Assembly (NCBI GenBank): GCA_905479995.1
Contig: CAJQON010000028.1
Coordinates: 1 to 64,000 of the forward strand
DNA length: 64,000 nt
Source: an uncultured Flavobacteriales bacterium
Lineage (GTDB): Bacteria; Bacteroidota; Bacteroidia; Flavobacteriales_E; Vicingaceae
Direction: 5' to 3'
Shown: piece after piece, positions 16,821 to 26,293 of the stretch
Layout of the letters: every line of letters begins with the position of its first letter
Position numbering within the stretch: the first letter of the stretch is position 1
Position numbers and translations under genes: made by a program
The notes under the pieces: model-generated
Told to the model about the DNA's origin: nothing
What the model saw: the letters and a program-made list of their open reading frames with translations, nothing else
Databases searched by the model: none

Positions 16821-17033
16821 GAAACCACTTATTTACAACCTGTAGAATTCCGATTTAAAGTTGGAAATGGATCGCCCGGAGCTGAAATAGGAACCAATAT
16901 TGATAAAATAGAATTTTGGTCAACTGAAACTAGATATAATCAACTTTATACTGAAGGATTCTACACTTTATCAGATAGTACAACTAAAGAAAATTTACAA
17001 CCTGTTCTATCAGGACTAGAATTTACCTACTAA
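16821..17033 (+). pseudogene. 3' remnant of an unrecognised gene, in frame after the aminotransferase stop
   Basis: Immediately after the TAA at 16818-16820 the same frame is open for 70 sense codons and ends at TAA 17031-17033. The peptide begins ETTYLQPVEFRFKVGNGSPG and ends LQPVLSGLEFTY. It has protein-like composition (alternating polar and aromatic residues as in beta-sandwich secreted proteins) and no start codon. It looks like the tail of a gene whose 5' part was deleted at the junction with the aminotransferase. I do not recognise the family. Stop-codon readthrough is a less likely alternative. Confidence 0.6.
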
Positions 17034-17093
17034 TCCCTTATCTCCGAAGACTAACTTCTGACCTTTGATAATTTCCCCTAAAAAGACTTATTC

Positions 17094-18221
17094 TTAATTA
17101 TTAAAAAGCTCTGCTAATTTAGCATCCAACTCATCGCCTCTTAAATCTTTAGCAATAATAATTCCATCCTTATCAATTAAAACTGAATGCGGTATACTCG
17201 AAACTGCATATAATTTTCCAGGAGCACTAACCCATCCTTTTAGTTCACTAGAATGATTCCATGGTAAATCATCTTCCTCTATAGCTGCCAACCATTTCTC
17301 TTCATCTTTATCTAAAGATATTCCCCAAACTTCTAATCCTTTTTCGTGATACATAGCGTAGGCTTTAACAATATTAGGATTTTCGGCTCTACATGGTCCA
17401 CACCATGATGCCCAGAAATCGATTAACAAATATTTTCCTTTAAAGCTAGCTACAGTTAAAGGGTTTTCAGCTCTATCATTCAACTCAAACTCTGGTGCTG
17501 GTTGACCAATAGCCGATTTTTTTAAGGAAACTATTTTTTCATTTAATTCTTTTCCATAAGAAGTAGCTTTACCTGCTTCAGAAAACGAATTGTAAAAAGC
17601 ATCTAACTGCTCCAAATCATAACGATACGTATTAACATACAATACAAATGGAGTCACAACTGATGTGGCGTTATTGGTAATATAGTCGGTAATAAACAAT
17701 TCTCGAATTGAATCTGCTTCCAAATACTCAGCTTCAGCTTTCTCCATCCCTTCTTTGTCCTCAACCTCTTCTGCTGCATTATACTTTTTTATTGCCACTT
17801 TTAACCCATCATCATAAGAAATATCCTTTTTATTAAAAGCTTCATATTCATCATTTGAAGCAGAACCTTTTATTACTTTTTCCTCATCCAATAAACTTTT
17901 GGCAGCAATGGTAATAGCACTGTTTTCCAAAAACAAATACAACTTACCTTTTACATCATTATTAAATAATACAGTATGCATTTTAGGCGACTCAACTGAA
18001 CCTGAAAAAGTAAAAACTCCACTCGTTACTAAAGCTGAATCTACCTTAACAAAATCTCCCCCTTCATAATAAGATAGATATGCCATAGTAGCATCTAAAG
18101 TATCTATAGTTGCTGAAATAGTATATGATTTACTTTCTTCAACCGTAATTTCTTCAGAATTATTAGAGCAGTTAATTAATGTTAAAGCAATAAGTGGTAA
18201 TAGAATGTAGCTGTATTTCAT
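17094..18221 (-). CDS. TlpA-like thiol-disulfide lipoprotein with DUF4369-type N-terminal domain
   Basis: A 375-residue envelope lipoprotein. The start is the ATG at 18221 (MKYSYILLPLIALTLINC, lipobox Cys 18); the upstream part of the open frame is promoter-like, not a signal. Residues about 30-220 form the domain that precedes thioredoxin in many Bacteroidota lipoproteins (TISATIDTLDATMAYLSYYE). The C-terminal thioredoxin domain has LIDFWASWCGPCRAENPNIV with the CGPC active site and the cis-proline in SSIPHSVLIDKDG. It probably reduces periplasmic disulfides. Confidence 0.9.
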   Translation of the reverse strand: MKYSYILLPLIALTLINCSNNSEEITVEESKSYTISATIDTLDATMAYLSYYEGGDFVKVDSALVTSGVFTFSGSVESPKMHTVLFNNDVKGKLYLFLENSAITIAAKSLLDEEKVIKGSASNDEYEAFNKKDISYDDGLKVAIKKYNAAEEVEDKEGMEKAEAEYLEADSIRELFITDYITNNATSVVTPFVLYVNTYRYDLEQLDAFYNSFSEAGKATSYGKELNEKIVSLKKSAIGQPAPEFELNDRAENPLTVASFKGKYLLIDFWASWCGPCRAENPNIVKAYAMYHEKGLEVWGISLDKDEEKWLAAIEEDDLPWNHSSELKGWVSAPGKLYAVSSIPHSVLIDKDGIIIAKDLRGDELDAKLAELFNN

Positions 18222-18333
18222 AAGATAGTTTTTAGTTACAACGAAAGTACAAAGGTTTTTTTTGTATAAAAAGGGAGGTGTTAAAAAAATATACACCACT
18301 GATTTGCCCCATCCTTTTTTATATCTTTAAGCC

Positions 18334-19170
18334 ATGAATGCATTTTATACAAAAATGAAATTGCTAACGGATGAAGCCTTAATAAAGGTTATCTATTTAA
18401 AAAACGAATACGAACCCGAAGCCGTAGCTGCCGCAGAACAAGTAATAAATGAGCGTAACATTTCTATCGAAAAGACAGAAGAGCTAACCATTAAAATTAA
18501 AAATGAAGCCATTCATGAACAAGAACGAATAAATAGCAAGCAAAAAAAAATTGAAAGCGTTACCAATTTAGCAGCATTATTTACAATAGGCGTTGTGCCC
18601 ATAGAAAATCGAAAAGAAGTTAAACGACTTAAAAATTTTATGTTGCTGCTTTTATTTTATTACGTGGTATTTTGGTACAACAATGCTAGTTTGTACTATT
18701 ATTACGAATTTTTTAACTGGGAAGGACTAGGTTTTATAACAGAATTATTGCTTTATGGTGTATTATTCCCTTATGGTTTATTCCATTTTTCAAAACTTCA
18801 ACACAAAGGTTGGGTTATTATTTTTTACCTAATCTTCACTCGGTTTTTAGGACAGCTCTATATCTTACTTTCTTTTATTCTTTCCGACCTAAACCAATCA
18901 TTTAATGAAGTTAATGGAAACACAACTTTTAGTTTAGCTGAAAATACTGAGTACTTAGAATTTTACGAGACCAATTACTTCATACAATCTCTTGCTTTTC
19001 TTTTCTTTGCTTCTATGGTTTGGTTTTTATTAAAATCTTCTATTCTTAAACTATATAAAATAACGCCTAATCTAAAAGTAAAACACCTCGTTGGCGCCAC
19101 CATTTTTACTGTTGTTTATGCATTTTTATGGACCATTGGTTTTCTTTATTATAGTTTAACAGGTTTTTAA
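18334..19170 (+). CDS. Membrane protein of unknown function
   Basis: A 278-residue protein I do not recognise. The N-terminal 75 residues are charged and helical (LTDEALIKVIYLKNEYEPEA, then EQVINERNI), a stretch also common at the N-termini of other Bacteroidota membrane proteins. Five hydrophobic helices follow, at roughly 100-125, 130-150, 158-182, 205-230 and 250-275. A TATCTTTA box (near-consensus -7) lies just before the ATG. It is followed after 35 nt by the RlmI-like gene. Confidence 0.7.
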   Translation: MNAFYTKMKLLTDEALIKVIYLKNEYEPEAVAAAEQVINERNISIEKTEELTIKIKNEAIHEQERINSKQKKIESVTNLAALFTIGVVPIENRKEVKRLKNFMLLLLFYYVVFWYNNASLYYYYEFFNWEGLGFITELLLYGVLFPYGLFHFSKLQHKGWVIIFYLIFTRFLGQLYILLSFILSDLNQSFNEVNGNTTFSLAENTEYLEFYETNYFIQSLAFLFFASMVWFLLKSSILKLYKITPNLKVKHLVGATIFTVVYAFLWTIGFLYYSLTGF

Positions 19171-19205
19171 ATAAACTTTCGACTGTAAATACCCATCTTT
19201 GCAAA

Positions 19206-20399
19206 ATGGAATTAAAAACGATTATTTTAAATAAAGGCAAAGAGGCATCACTAACCAGAAGACATCCTTGGTTATTTTCTGGAGCTATCAATAGAATTAT
19301 AAGCGACACTGGTGTGGCTCCATTTTCGGGTGAACTCGTAGAAATTGTTGATCACTGGAACAACTTTTTGGCAATTGGCTACTTTAGTGAGGGAACCATA
19401 GCTGTTCGTATTGTATCTTTTGAAAAAGTAACCATAGATCAAGATTTCTGGAATAACAAAATACAAGAAGCCTACAACCTAAGAACTAGTTTAGGACTTA
19501 CCAATAGCGATACAACTAACATGTATCGTTTAATGCATGCCGAAGGAGATGGAATTCCTGGATTGATTATAGATTTTTACAATGGAACAGCCGTTATACA
19601 AACTCATTCTATTGGTATTTACAACTCCATAGAAGAAATTAGCAAAGCCCTACAAACTGTTTATGGTAAAGAACTTGTTGCCATTTACAATAAAAGTGCA
19701 GAAAGCTTAGCGAAGCAAACAAACCAAGAGGTTGATAACGAATACCTTTTCCAAAATGGCGAACCCAATTTGGTAGGTTTAGAATATGGAAATGAATTTA
19801 ATTTAGATTGGATAGGCGGACAGAAAACTGGTTTCTTTTTAGATCAGCGTGAAAGCCGTCAACTCATAGCCAAATTTAGCAAGGACAAAAAGGTTTTGAA
19901 CACTTTTTGTTATTCAGGAGGTTTTTCTGTTTATGCTCTAAAGGCTGGTGCTACAGAGGTACATTCAGTAGACAGTTCTCAAAAAGCAATAGATTTAACA
20001 GACGCTAATATAAAGTTGGGTAAACACAAGAATCACACTTCTTTTTGTGAAGATACCTTGAGTTATTTAAAAAACAATACAATTGATTATGATGTAATTG
20101 TACTGGATCCTCCTGCTTACGCAAAAAACCAGAAAGCAAAACACAATGCGATACAAGGTTATAAGCGTTTAAATGCTATGGCTTTAAAGCAAATTAAGCC
20201 AGGCGGAATACTATTTACCTACTCTTGTTCGCAAGCCATAAACCGCAAAATGTTTTACGACACCATTACTGCTGCTGCTATAGAGGTTGGCCGAAATGTA
20301 AAGGTATTACACCATCTCTCCCAACCTGCTGATCATCCAGTAAATATATACCATCCTGAAGGGGAATACCTCAAAGGATTGGTGCTTTACGTGGAGTAG
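19206..20399 (+). CDS. 23S rRNA cytosine-5 methyltransferase, RlmI-like
   Basis: A 397-residue SAM-dependent RNA methyltransferase. The N-terminal PUA domain (LNKGKEASLTRRHPWLFSGAI) precedes a central domain and a Rossmann methyltransferase domain: FLDQRESRQLIAKFSKDKKVLNTFCYSGGFSVYAL (motif I) and DVIVLDPPAYAKN (motif IV). The catalytic cysteine is in YSCSQAI, as in the RlmI/RlmK-like family. By homology it makes m5C in 23S rRNA. It is the last gene of a two-gene rightward stretch. Confidence 0.88.
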   Translation: MELKTIILNKGKEASLTRRHPWLFSGAINRIISDTGVAPFSGELVEIVDHWNNFLAIGYFSEGTIAVRIVSFEKVTIDQDFWNNKIQEAYNLRTSLGLTNSDTTNMYRLMHAEGDGIPGLIIDFYNGTAVIQTHSIGIYNSIEEISKALQTVYGKELVAIYNKSAESLAKQTNQEVDNEYLFQNGEPNLVGLEYGNEFNLDWIGGQKTGFFLDQRESRQLIAKFSKDKKVLNTFCYSGGFSVYALKAGATEVHSVDSSQKAIDLTDANIKLGKHKNHTSFCEDTLSYLKNNTIDYDVIVLDPPAYAKNQKAKHNAIQGYKRLNAMALKQIKPGGILFTYSCSQAINRKMFYDTITAAAIEVGRNVKVLHHLSQPADHPVNIYHPEGEYLKGLVLYVE

Positions 20400-20459
20400 T
20401 TAGTGGTTGTTTGATTTACTAAAGAATATCAACTAAATTCAAATGTTTAACTTTACTGC

Positions 20460-20996
20460 ATGACCAAATCCTTTATTATTGCATGCATGCTATTTTGCTC
20501 TACTTTTTGCTTTAGTCAAAGTATTGGAGCTGGTGGTTCTGCCATGTGGAATTTCCAATCGGAAAGTATGGGAATTGGTGCTCGCGTTAATTTTTTTCCA
20601 GACAACACTATAAGTTATGTACCACAATTTAGCTATTACTCGTTATTTATTGGCAGCATCTCCGAATGGACTGTTGGTTTAAGCATCGAAGCAAAAATAA
20701 TTCGCGGAAACACTTTCAATTATTACCTCATGGTTCATGGAGGTTATAACAACTGGGGAAACGCTGGTAGTTCTACACTAGAAAATGCAAGTACTGCCAA
20801 TTACAACCTCGAAGGTGGTGTGGGAATAACAACCAATTGGTGCTTACGTCCGTTTTTAGAATACCGATATAACGTTAAATTTCAGGAAACACACTTGCGT
20901 TTGGGATTACTCTATGTGTTTGGTTGCCAGAATGCTGGAACGAGTTATAGAAACCCCGAACGAATAAAAAAGATGTATATTTGCCCAGCCTATTAA
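20460..20996 (+). CDS. Putative outer-membrane beta-barrel protein
   Basis: A 178-residue exported protein with an N-terminal signal (MTKSFIIACMLFCSTFCFSQ, cleavage after FSQ). The rest is alternating beta-strand sequence rich in Tyr, Trp and Gly (GIGARVNFFPDN, YVPQFSYYSLFIG, WTVGLSIEAKIIRG, LRPFLEYRYNVKF, HLRLGLLYVFG), typical of small eight-stranded barrels. It overlaps no gene but lies 10 nt before a lipoprotein gene on the same strand, suggesting an envelope pair. Confidence 0.7.
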   Translation: MTKSFIIACMLFCSTFCFSQSIGAGGSAMWNFQSESMGIGARVNFFPDNTISYVPQFSYYSLFIGSISEWTVGLSIEAKIIRGNTFNYYLMVHGGYNNWGNAGSSTLENASTANYNLEGGVGITTNWCLRPFLEYRYNVKFQETHLRLGLLYVFGCQNAGTSYRNPERIKKMYICPAY

Positions 20997-21006
20997 AATG
21001 ATAATT

Positions 21007-21894
21007 ATGAAAAAACTAAGCCTACTACCATTAACTTTACTGGCCTTACTAACCATAACGTATTCTTGTAAAAAAGACAGGATAGAAACTCCAGAACCAG
21101 AGCAACTAACCGCTTACGAACCTATTAACTCATACTTAGACTCTAAAAAACAACAAGAACAAGAATTTATAATTACACAATCGAGTCCTGATACTATTGT
21201 TGGAAATCAAGGCACCAGAATATATGGCGCCAAAAACTGTTTACAAGATGCCAATTTAGATACGGTAGACTATCCTTTTTCTATTAAATTGGTAGAACTA
21301 TACACTCCCAAAGACATGATATACTGGCAAATGCCTACCATGGCATCGAGTAATGCGTTACAGACTGGTGGAGAAATCAGGTTGTTAGCTGAAAAGAACA
21401 GTCAGCCATTAACACTAAAACCTAGTTGCCCTTACGGAATTGATATGCCTAGTACTGCTCCTGCAAGTGGGATGACGGTTTACTATGGTTCTGACAATGG
21501 AACTTATGTAAATTGGACAAATAGCTCTACTCCTTTTGCTACCAACTCTTACGGTTACCAAGCATACATCAATACTTTGGGTTGGATTAATTGCGACCAA
21601 CCTGCTGGAACTGGAGGACATAGCATTAGCTTCACTTCTACTGTGGATGATTTAAGTAACGTTGGAATATTTATCTATATACCTGCTAGTAAAACAGTTG
21701 TTCAGGCATATGGTCAAACTGCAGCTTCAATACCAAGTGGCTCATCTGTTAAAATTGTATTAATGGCACAAAATAGTAATGGAGATTTATTTTCTTGGAC
21801 AGACACTAGAACCATTAACAATAACACCTCTATAGACATAGTGCTAAACACTACAACTGACGCAGCATTAACTAGTTATTTAAACGGTTTATAA
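21007..21894 (+). CDS. Exported lipoprotein of unknown function
   Basis: A 295-residue protein. The ATG at 21007 is preferred (MKKLSLLPLTLLALLTITYSC, Cys 21 as lipobox); another ATG lies three codons upstream at 20998. The mature part begins with a Lys/Glu linker. The segment around residues 85-135 (IKLVELYTPKDMIYWQMPTM, then GGEIRLLAEKNSQPLTLK) resembles a module repeated in various Bacteroidota surface proteins. The C-terminal half is beta-rich. I cannot assign a function. It is paired with the preceding barrel gene. Confidence 0.65.
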   Translation: MKKLSLLPLTLLALLTITYSCKKDRIETPEPEQLTAYEPINSYLDSKKQQEQEFIITQSSPDTIVGNQGTRIYGAKNCLQDANLDTVDYPFSIKLVELYTPKDMIYWQMPTMASSNALQTGGEIRLLAEKNSQPLTLKPSCPYGIDMPSTAPASGMTVYYGSDNGTYVNWTNSSTPFATNSYGYQAYINTLGWINCDQPAGTGGHSISFTSTVDDLSNVGIFIYIPASKTVVQAYGQTAASIPSGSSVKIVLMAQNSNGDLFSWTDTRTINNNTSIDIVLNTTTDAALTSYLNGL

Positions 21895-21895
21895 A

Positions 21896-21922
21896 AAAAG
21901 AGCCAATTAACAATTGGCTCTT
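21896..21922 (-). terminator. Terminator for the leftward DUF4197 gene
   Basis: Perfect 11-bp stem AAGAGCCAATT/AATTGGCTCTT with a 3-nt loop. The A-run on the left becomes a T-run on the minus strand, so it works mainly leftward. Confidence 0.75.
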
Positions 21923-22010
21923 AATAACTCTGAATTTAGTTTTCTATAAAAGAAGAATAGAATTCTAGTTTTATACTTGTAACCATAAAGGTTGCAAATT
22001 TTTAGTTCGA

Positions 22011-22046
22011 AAAGGTAGGAGCATAAAGCTTCTACCTTTTTTCTTA
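22011..22046 (+). terminator. Terminator for the rightward lipoprotein operon
   Basis: Hairpin AAAGGTAG...CTACCTTT (22011-22039) with inner AGC/GCT pairing and a T6 tail. It overlaps the last bases of the convergent DUF4197 gene. Confidence 0.65.
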
Positions 22047-22814
22047 TTTACCAAAAACTTTCTTTAGCAAGTCCGTACCTCTTGCAGCTGGGTTTTGTCT
22101 AATATTTAACTCTTCTTTAGCTACCTGAACAAACAAGCCATCTAACGCTTTGTTCGTTACATACTCTTCTAAATTTGGATTAATTTTTTTAACCATCGGC
22201 AACTTATTATAAGATCCAAACACAGTTTTCCAATGTTTAGTTGCTCCAACCTTATCTAATGAAACCTTAATTACAGGATTAAACTTTTTTGATAATTCTG
22301 CTCTAGTTGCTTTACTCAAGTATTTAGTGGCAGCGTTGTCCTCTCCTTTTAAAATGCTCATGGCATCAGTTAAAGTCATACCTTTAATAGCTGCTACAAA
22401 AATGTCTTTTGCACCTTCCGCAGCATCCTCAGCAGCTCTATTCATACTTTCAATGGCGTCATCCACCTTTTTACCTTGTCCCAACTTTCTTAACTTATCC
22501 TCAACACTTTTAGCTTCTTTAGGCATTGGAATTTTAATTGCTGCATCCTTAAAATAACCATCCTTTTTATTCAATTGAGTTACCCCTTTTTTTACACCAG
22601 AGTTTAACGCTTCTTTTAAACCACGACCTACTTCATCTTGAGACAGAGCACCAGTTGAGGGTAAGCCAGAAGGCAATCCGGATGGCATTCCAGACTTTTT
22701 AACTTTAGAAGAGCTTTCTTTTGCTTTGTTTTTCAATTTCTTCCAGCTTTGAGCTGATGCATCAACACTAAAAAGCACTGTTGTTGCAATAAATAGGTAT
22801 ACAATTTTTTTCAT
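22044..22814 (-). CDS. DUF4197 family secreted protein
   Basis: A 256-residue exported helical protein with a signal peptide ending SVDASAQ. A basic KLKNKAKESSSKVKK segment and a short MPSGLPSGLPS repeat follow, then the DUF4197 core (LSQDEVGRGLKEALNSGVKKG, AIKIPMPKEAKSVEDKLRKLG, IKGMTLTDAMSILKGEDNAAT, ALDGLFVQVAKEELNIRQNP). The function is unknown. It is the second gene of a leftward pair with the outer-membrane barrel gene upstream (17-nt gap). Confidence 0.88.
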   Translation of the reverse strand: MKKIVYLFIATTVLFSVDASAQSWKKLKNKAKESSSKVKKSGMPSGLPSGLPSTGALSQDEVGRGLKEALNSGVKKGVTQLNKKDGYFKDAAIKIPMPKEAKSVEDKLRKLGQGKKVDDAIESMNRAAEDAAEGAKDIFVAAIKGMTLTDAMSILKGEDNAATKYLSKATRAELSKKFNPVIKVSLDKVGATKHWKTVFGSYNKLPMVKKINPNLEEYVTNKALDGLFVQVAKEELNIRQNPAARGTDLLKKVFGK

Positions 22815-22831
22815 TTGATAGAGTTAAATTA

Positions 22832-23605
22832 TTATTCAATCATTAAGTGAATCCCTACAGAAAACCTTAACACATCTGTTTCAGATTTAAATTCGTTATA
22901 ACCATAAGCACCATCGTTATATAACACCAAACTCGATGGATCCATATTTTTAGTTTCAGTACCATAGAGTTGAGCAACCTTTAAGTTTAAATATAAAAGT
23001 TGATTTCTACTCATTCTTATTTTTACACCACCTCCAAATCCATAACTCCATGAACCGGTTGTGTTGGTATTCGTTTCCGGAGGAAGCTCTGTATCTATAC
23101 TATAAATATAAGTAGATAACTCATGCTCAACAAGAAACAAGCGGAATCCAGCCAGCCCTTCAATGTAAGGTTGTATTGGTGATCTTGTACTTTTTAATGG
23201 ATATAATCTTGCTGTTAAATGAAATGGAACCATACTACCGGAAACTTTTGAATTAATATCATAATCACCAACACCAGGTGTATATAATTCATGTGTAACT
23301 TGAGAATTATTCATAAAATAGTAACCCAATCCAAAACCAACATCTAATGGATTTTTTTTGCCTATTGGAAAAAGAACTGTTCCACCGAAGCCACCCATAC
23401 CAGCCTTAGAGTAAAAGTCTTTAAATTCTCCAGTAGTAAAAGCTGCCCTTACATCAAAATCAATAGTAACCTTTGGTGCAGGTAGCAACTTGGCTTCATC
23501 GGTAAACACTTCTAATGACGGAGCTGTGGTTAAACTATCAGTTTGAGCTGAAACTATCCCTGCAAAGAATCCAAGCAATAAAATAGTAGAGGTCGTTTTT
23601 TTCAT
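22832..23605 (-). CDS. Outer-membrane beta-barrel protein
   Basis: A 257-residue exported protein with signal MKKTTSTILLLGFFAGIVSA. The mature sequence alternates amphipathic strands (VTIDFDVRAAFTTG, FHLTARLYPLKS, GGVKIRMSRNQLLYLNLKVAQ) and ends in an aromatic/hydrophobic strand VLRFSVGIHLMIE, as expected for a porin-like or OmpW-like barrel. The ligand is unknown. The downstream DUF4197 gene is probably co-transcribed. Confidence 0.75.
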   Translation of the reverse strand: MKKTTSTILLLGFFAGIVSAQTDSLTTAPSLEVFTDEAKLLPAPKVTIDFDVRAAFTTGEFKDFYSKAGMGGFGGTVLFPIGKKNPLDVGFGLGYYFMNNSQVTHELYTPGVGDYDINSKVSGSMVPFHLTARLYPLKSTRSPIQPYIEGLAGFRLFLVEHELSTYIYSIDTELPPETNTNTTGSWSYGFGGGVKIRMSRNQLLYLNLKVAQLYGTETKNMDPSSLVLYNDGAYGYNEFKSETDVLRFSVGIHLMIE

Positions 23606-23742
23606 TTTAAATTATTTTTCAAGTGTTTATCAAATTCAATACCAAAAACTCATTTTTTTAAGATAATATTTAACAATTCTAAACTTTATTCAACATCTCA
23701 TTAATTTTTATATCTTTAAGCCTCACAAAAAAATTCAAATAT

Positions 23743-25425
23743 ATGGCTGCAAGTTTCCCTTCAGATATTGAGATTGCTCAAAAAAATGAAATGAATCACA
23801 TCAATAACATTTCGTCTAAATTAAGTATAAATAACGATGATTTAGAATTGTATGGAAAATACAAGGCCAAACTACCACTTAGTATTATTGATGAAAAAGA
23901 AGTTGCTAAAAACAACTTAGTTTTAGTAACAGCCTTAACACCTACACCTGCAGGAGAAGGAAAAACAACTACTTCTATTGGATTGACAGAAGGCTTAAAT
24001 AAAATAGGTAAACAAGCTACCGTAGTTTTAAGAGAGCCATCATTAGGACCTGTTTTTGGTATTAAAGGAGGAGCTGCTGGAGGTGGATATGCTCAGGTTG
24101 TTCCTATGGAAGACATTAACTTACATTTTACTGGTGATTTTTCTGCTGTTGAAAAAGCCAACAATTTATTGTCAGCACTAATTGATAACAACATACAAAG
24201 TAAAACACGTAGCTTAGGAATAGACCCTCGTACCATTGTTTGGAAAAGAGTAATGGACATGAATGATAGGTCTTTAAGAAAGATTACTATTGGTTTGGGA
24301 GGAACAGCCAACGGAATACCAAGAGAAGATGGTTTTAACATAACACCAGCTTCAGAGGTAATGGCCATTTTATGTATGGCTGAAAACTTTGGTGATTTAA
24401 AGAAAAAGCTTGGAAACATTTTTATTGGATACACAATGGATAAGAAGGCCATTTATGCGAGAGATTTGAAAGCTGAAAACGCTATGGCAATACTCTTAAA
24501 AGATGCCATTAAACCAAATCTTGTTCAAACCTTAGAAGAAAATCCGGCAATTATACATGGTGGACCTTTTGCCAATATTGCTCAAGGAACCAATACGATT
24601 ATAGCTACAAAAATGGGGCTATCTTTATCTAACTATGTAGTTACAGAAGCTGGTTTTGGTGCCGATTTGGGTGCAGAAAAATTCTTAGACATTAAATGTG
24701 TTTCTGGTGGATTGAAGCCAAAAGCACTTGTTTTGGTTGCTACAATAAGAGCGCTAAGACATCATGGAGGAGCTAAAAAAGAAGAATACAATACCCCAAG
24801 TACCGAAAAAGTTGGTATTGGGTTTGCTAACTTAGAAAAACACATTGAAAACTGTAAAAAGTTTGGATTAAATCCTGTGGTTGCCATCAATGCTTTCCCA
24901 ACAGACACACAAGAAGAAGTTGAATTAATACAGAAAAGATGTTCAAAAATGGGGGTTCAAGCAATTGTTGCAGAAGGATTTGCTAAAGGTGGAGATGGAA
25001 TGACCAACTTAGCTGAAGCTGTAGTAAAAGAAGTTGAATCTGGAAAAAACAATTTCCAACCTCTATACAACTGGAATTTAACAATTAAGGAAAAAATTGA
25101 AAGAATAGCTAAAGAAATATACGGTGCGGATGGTGTTGAATATTCTAAAATGGCTAACAATGATTTAAAGAAAATTGATGCTTTAGGGCTTCAAGGCTTA
25201 CCAATCTGTATGGCCAAAACACAAAAGTCGTTTTCTGACAACGATACCTTAAGAGGAAGACCAACCGGGTTTACTGTTAATGTTAGAGAGTTTGAAATTG
25301 CTACAGGTGCAGGATTTGTAATTCCTATTTTAGGAAATATGATGCGTATGCCTGGGCTACCAGCTACTCCAGCATCAGAAGGAATGGACATAGATAATAC
25401 TGGAAAGATTTCTGGATTGTCTTAA
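23743..25425 (+). CDS. fhs: Formate-tetrahydrofolate ligase
   Basis: A 560-residue ATP-dependent ligase making 10-formyl-THF for purine and formyl-Met synthesis. The P-loop TPTPAGEGKTTTSIGL is at about residues 66-82. FGIKGGAAGGGYAQVVPMEDINLHFTGDF and TEAGFGADLGAEKFLDIKC are family signatures, and the C-terminal MMRMPGLPATPASEGMDID is conserved. The length is full. A TATCTTTA box lies about 30 nt before the ATG. Its stop abuts the stop of the convergent stress-protein gene with no spacer. Confidence 0.97.
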   Translation: MAASFPSDIEIAQKNEMNHINNISSKLSINNDDLELYGKYKAKLPLSIIDEKEVAKNNLVLVTALTPTPAGEGKTTTSIGLTEGLNKIGKQATVVLREPSLGPVFGIKGGAAGGGYAQVVPMEDINLHFTGDFSAVEKANNLLSALIDNNIQSKTRSLGIDPRTIVWKRVMDMNDRSLRKITIGLGGTANGIPREDGFNITPASEVMAILCMAENFGDLKKKLGNIFIGYTMDKKAIYARDLKAENAMAILLKDAIKPNLVQTLEENPAIIHGGPFANIAQGTNTIIATKMGLSLSNYVVTEAGFGADLGAEKFLDIKCVSGGLKPKALVLVATIRALRHHGGAKKEEYNTPSTEKVGIGFANLEKHIENCKKFGLNPVVAINAFPTDTQEEVELIQKRCSKMGVQAIVAEGFAKGGDGMTNLAEAVVKEVESGKNNFQPLYNWNLTIKEKIERIAKEIYGADGVEYSKMANNDLKKIDALGLQGLPICMAKTQKSFSDNDTLRGRPTGFTVNVREFEIATGAGFVIPILGNMMRMPGLPATPASEGMDIDNTGKISGLS

Positions 25426-26223
25426 TTACTTAAAACGCATTGTTAAAACAGGTTTAAAAGCATCTCTCACCAAACTTTGAGAGGTGCTTTCTTGTAATAG
25501 CTTTTTAAGCACTCCTCTACCGTGGGTCCCAATTGCTATCATATCAATACTATTATCAATACTATAATTCAATATCCCAAACTCTGCTGAAGAATTAGTA
25601 GAAATAGATTTTCTATAAACAATCCCCTCTTCATTCAATTGATGAAACTGAATGAAATCATCCATTTTTGCCTTAGCCTTTTTAGTCAGCACTTCCTTAT
25701 CTGATTTATTTACACTTAATAAATGGATAGAAGCATTAAATGCTTTAGCATAATCCTTAACGGTCTCAAATATACTATTGGCCTCTTTAGAAAAGTCTGA
25801 AGGAAATAAAATGCGATTCAAATCGAATGAAATAATCTCTCTTTTAATTGCTAAAACATTTATTTCTGACCTTCTAATAACATTCTCGGTTGTGCTTCCT
25901 AAAATAATTTCGCCTGTATTATTAGCGCCATTAGAACCCATTACTATTAAATCAACCCCAAGCTCTACCCCTATTTTATTAATTGCTTTACTTATGTTTC
26001 CGCCTTCAACAACAACAAAGTTGGCATTTACTTCTTTTAAATAGGGTTGTTTTTTTAATAGTTCAAATTTTTGATCTATAGCTTCTTGATCAATCTTTTT
26101 TTTATCTATAACAATATGAACTACAGTTAAGCTTCCTTTGTTGAGCTTAGCAAAAAAAGAAGCGTTCTCCAATGCGTAATTAGCATGAAGCGAAAAGTCT
26201 GTAGGAACTAAAATTTTATTCAA
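25426..26223 (-). CDS. Universal stress protein, tandem UspA domains
   Basis: A 265-residue cytosolic protein with two Usp domains. Domain 1 (1-145) begins ILVPTDFSLHANYALENA and has the ATP-type loop GSNGANNTGEIILGSTTENV; domain 2 begins ILFPSDFSKEANSIFETV and has GTHGRGVLKKLLQESTSQSLV. Both carry the G-x2-G-x9-G-S/T type loop, so ATP binding is likely. The start codon is TTG at 26223, directly before NKILVPTDF. It is tail-to-tail with fhs. Confidence 0.9.
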   Translation of the reverse strand: MNKILVPTDFSLHANYALENASFFAKLNKGSLTVVHIVIDKKKIDQEAIDQKFELLKKQPYLKEVNANFVVVEGGNISKAINKIGVELGVDLIVMGSNGANNTGEIILGSTTENVIRRSEINVLAIKREIISFDLNRILFPSDFSKEANSIFETVKDYAKAFNASIHLLSVNKSDKEVLTKKAKAKMDDFIQFHQLNEEGIVYRKSISTNSSAEFGILNYSIDNSIDMIAIGTHGRGVLKKLLQESTSQSLVRDAFKPVLTMRFK

Positions 26224-26293
26224 AATTATTCGTTTTTAAAATATATATTGCAGTAATTTTAACATCAAACAATGACACAAAAATAAACTATAA

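Noticed and set aside
24093-24452. 119-codon minus-strand frame inside fhs
   Set aside because: It is opposite conserved fhs sequence and has no promoter or homology-like features.
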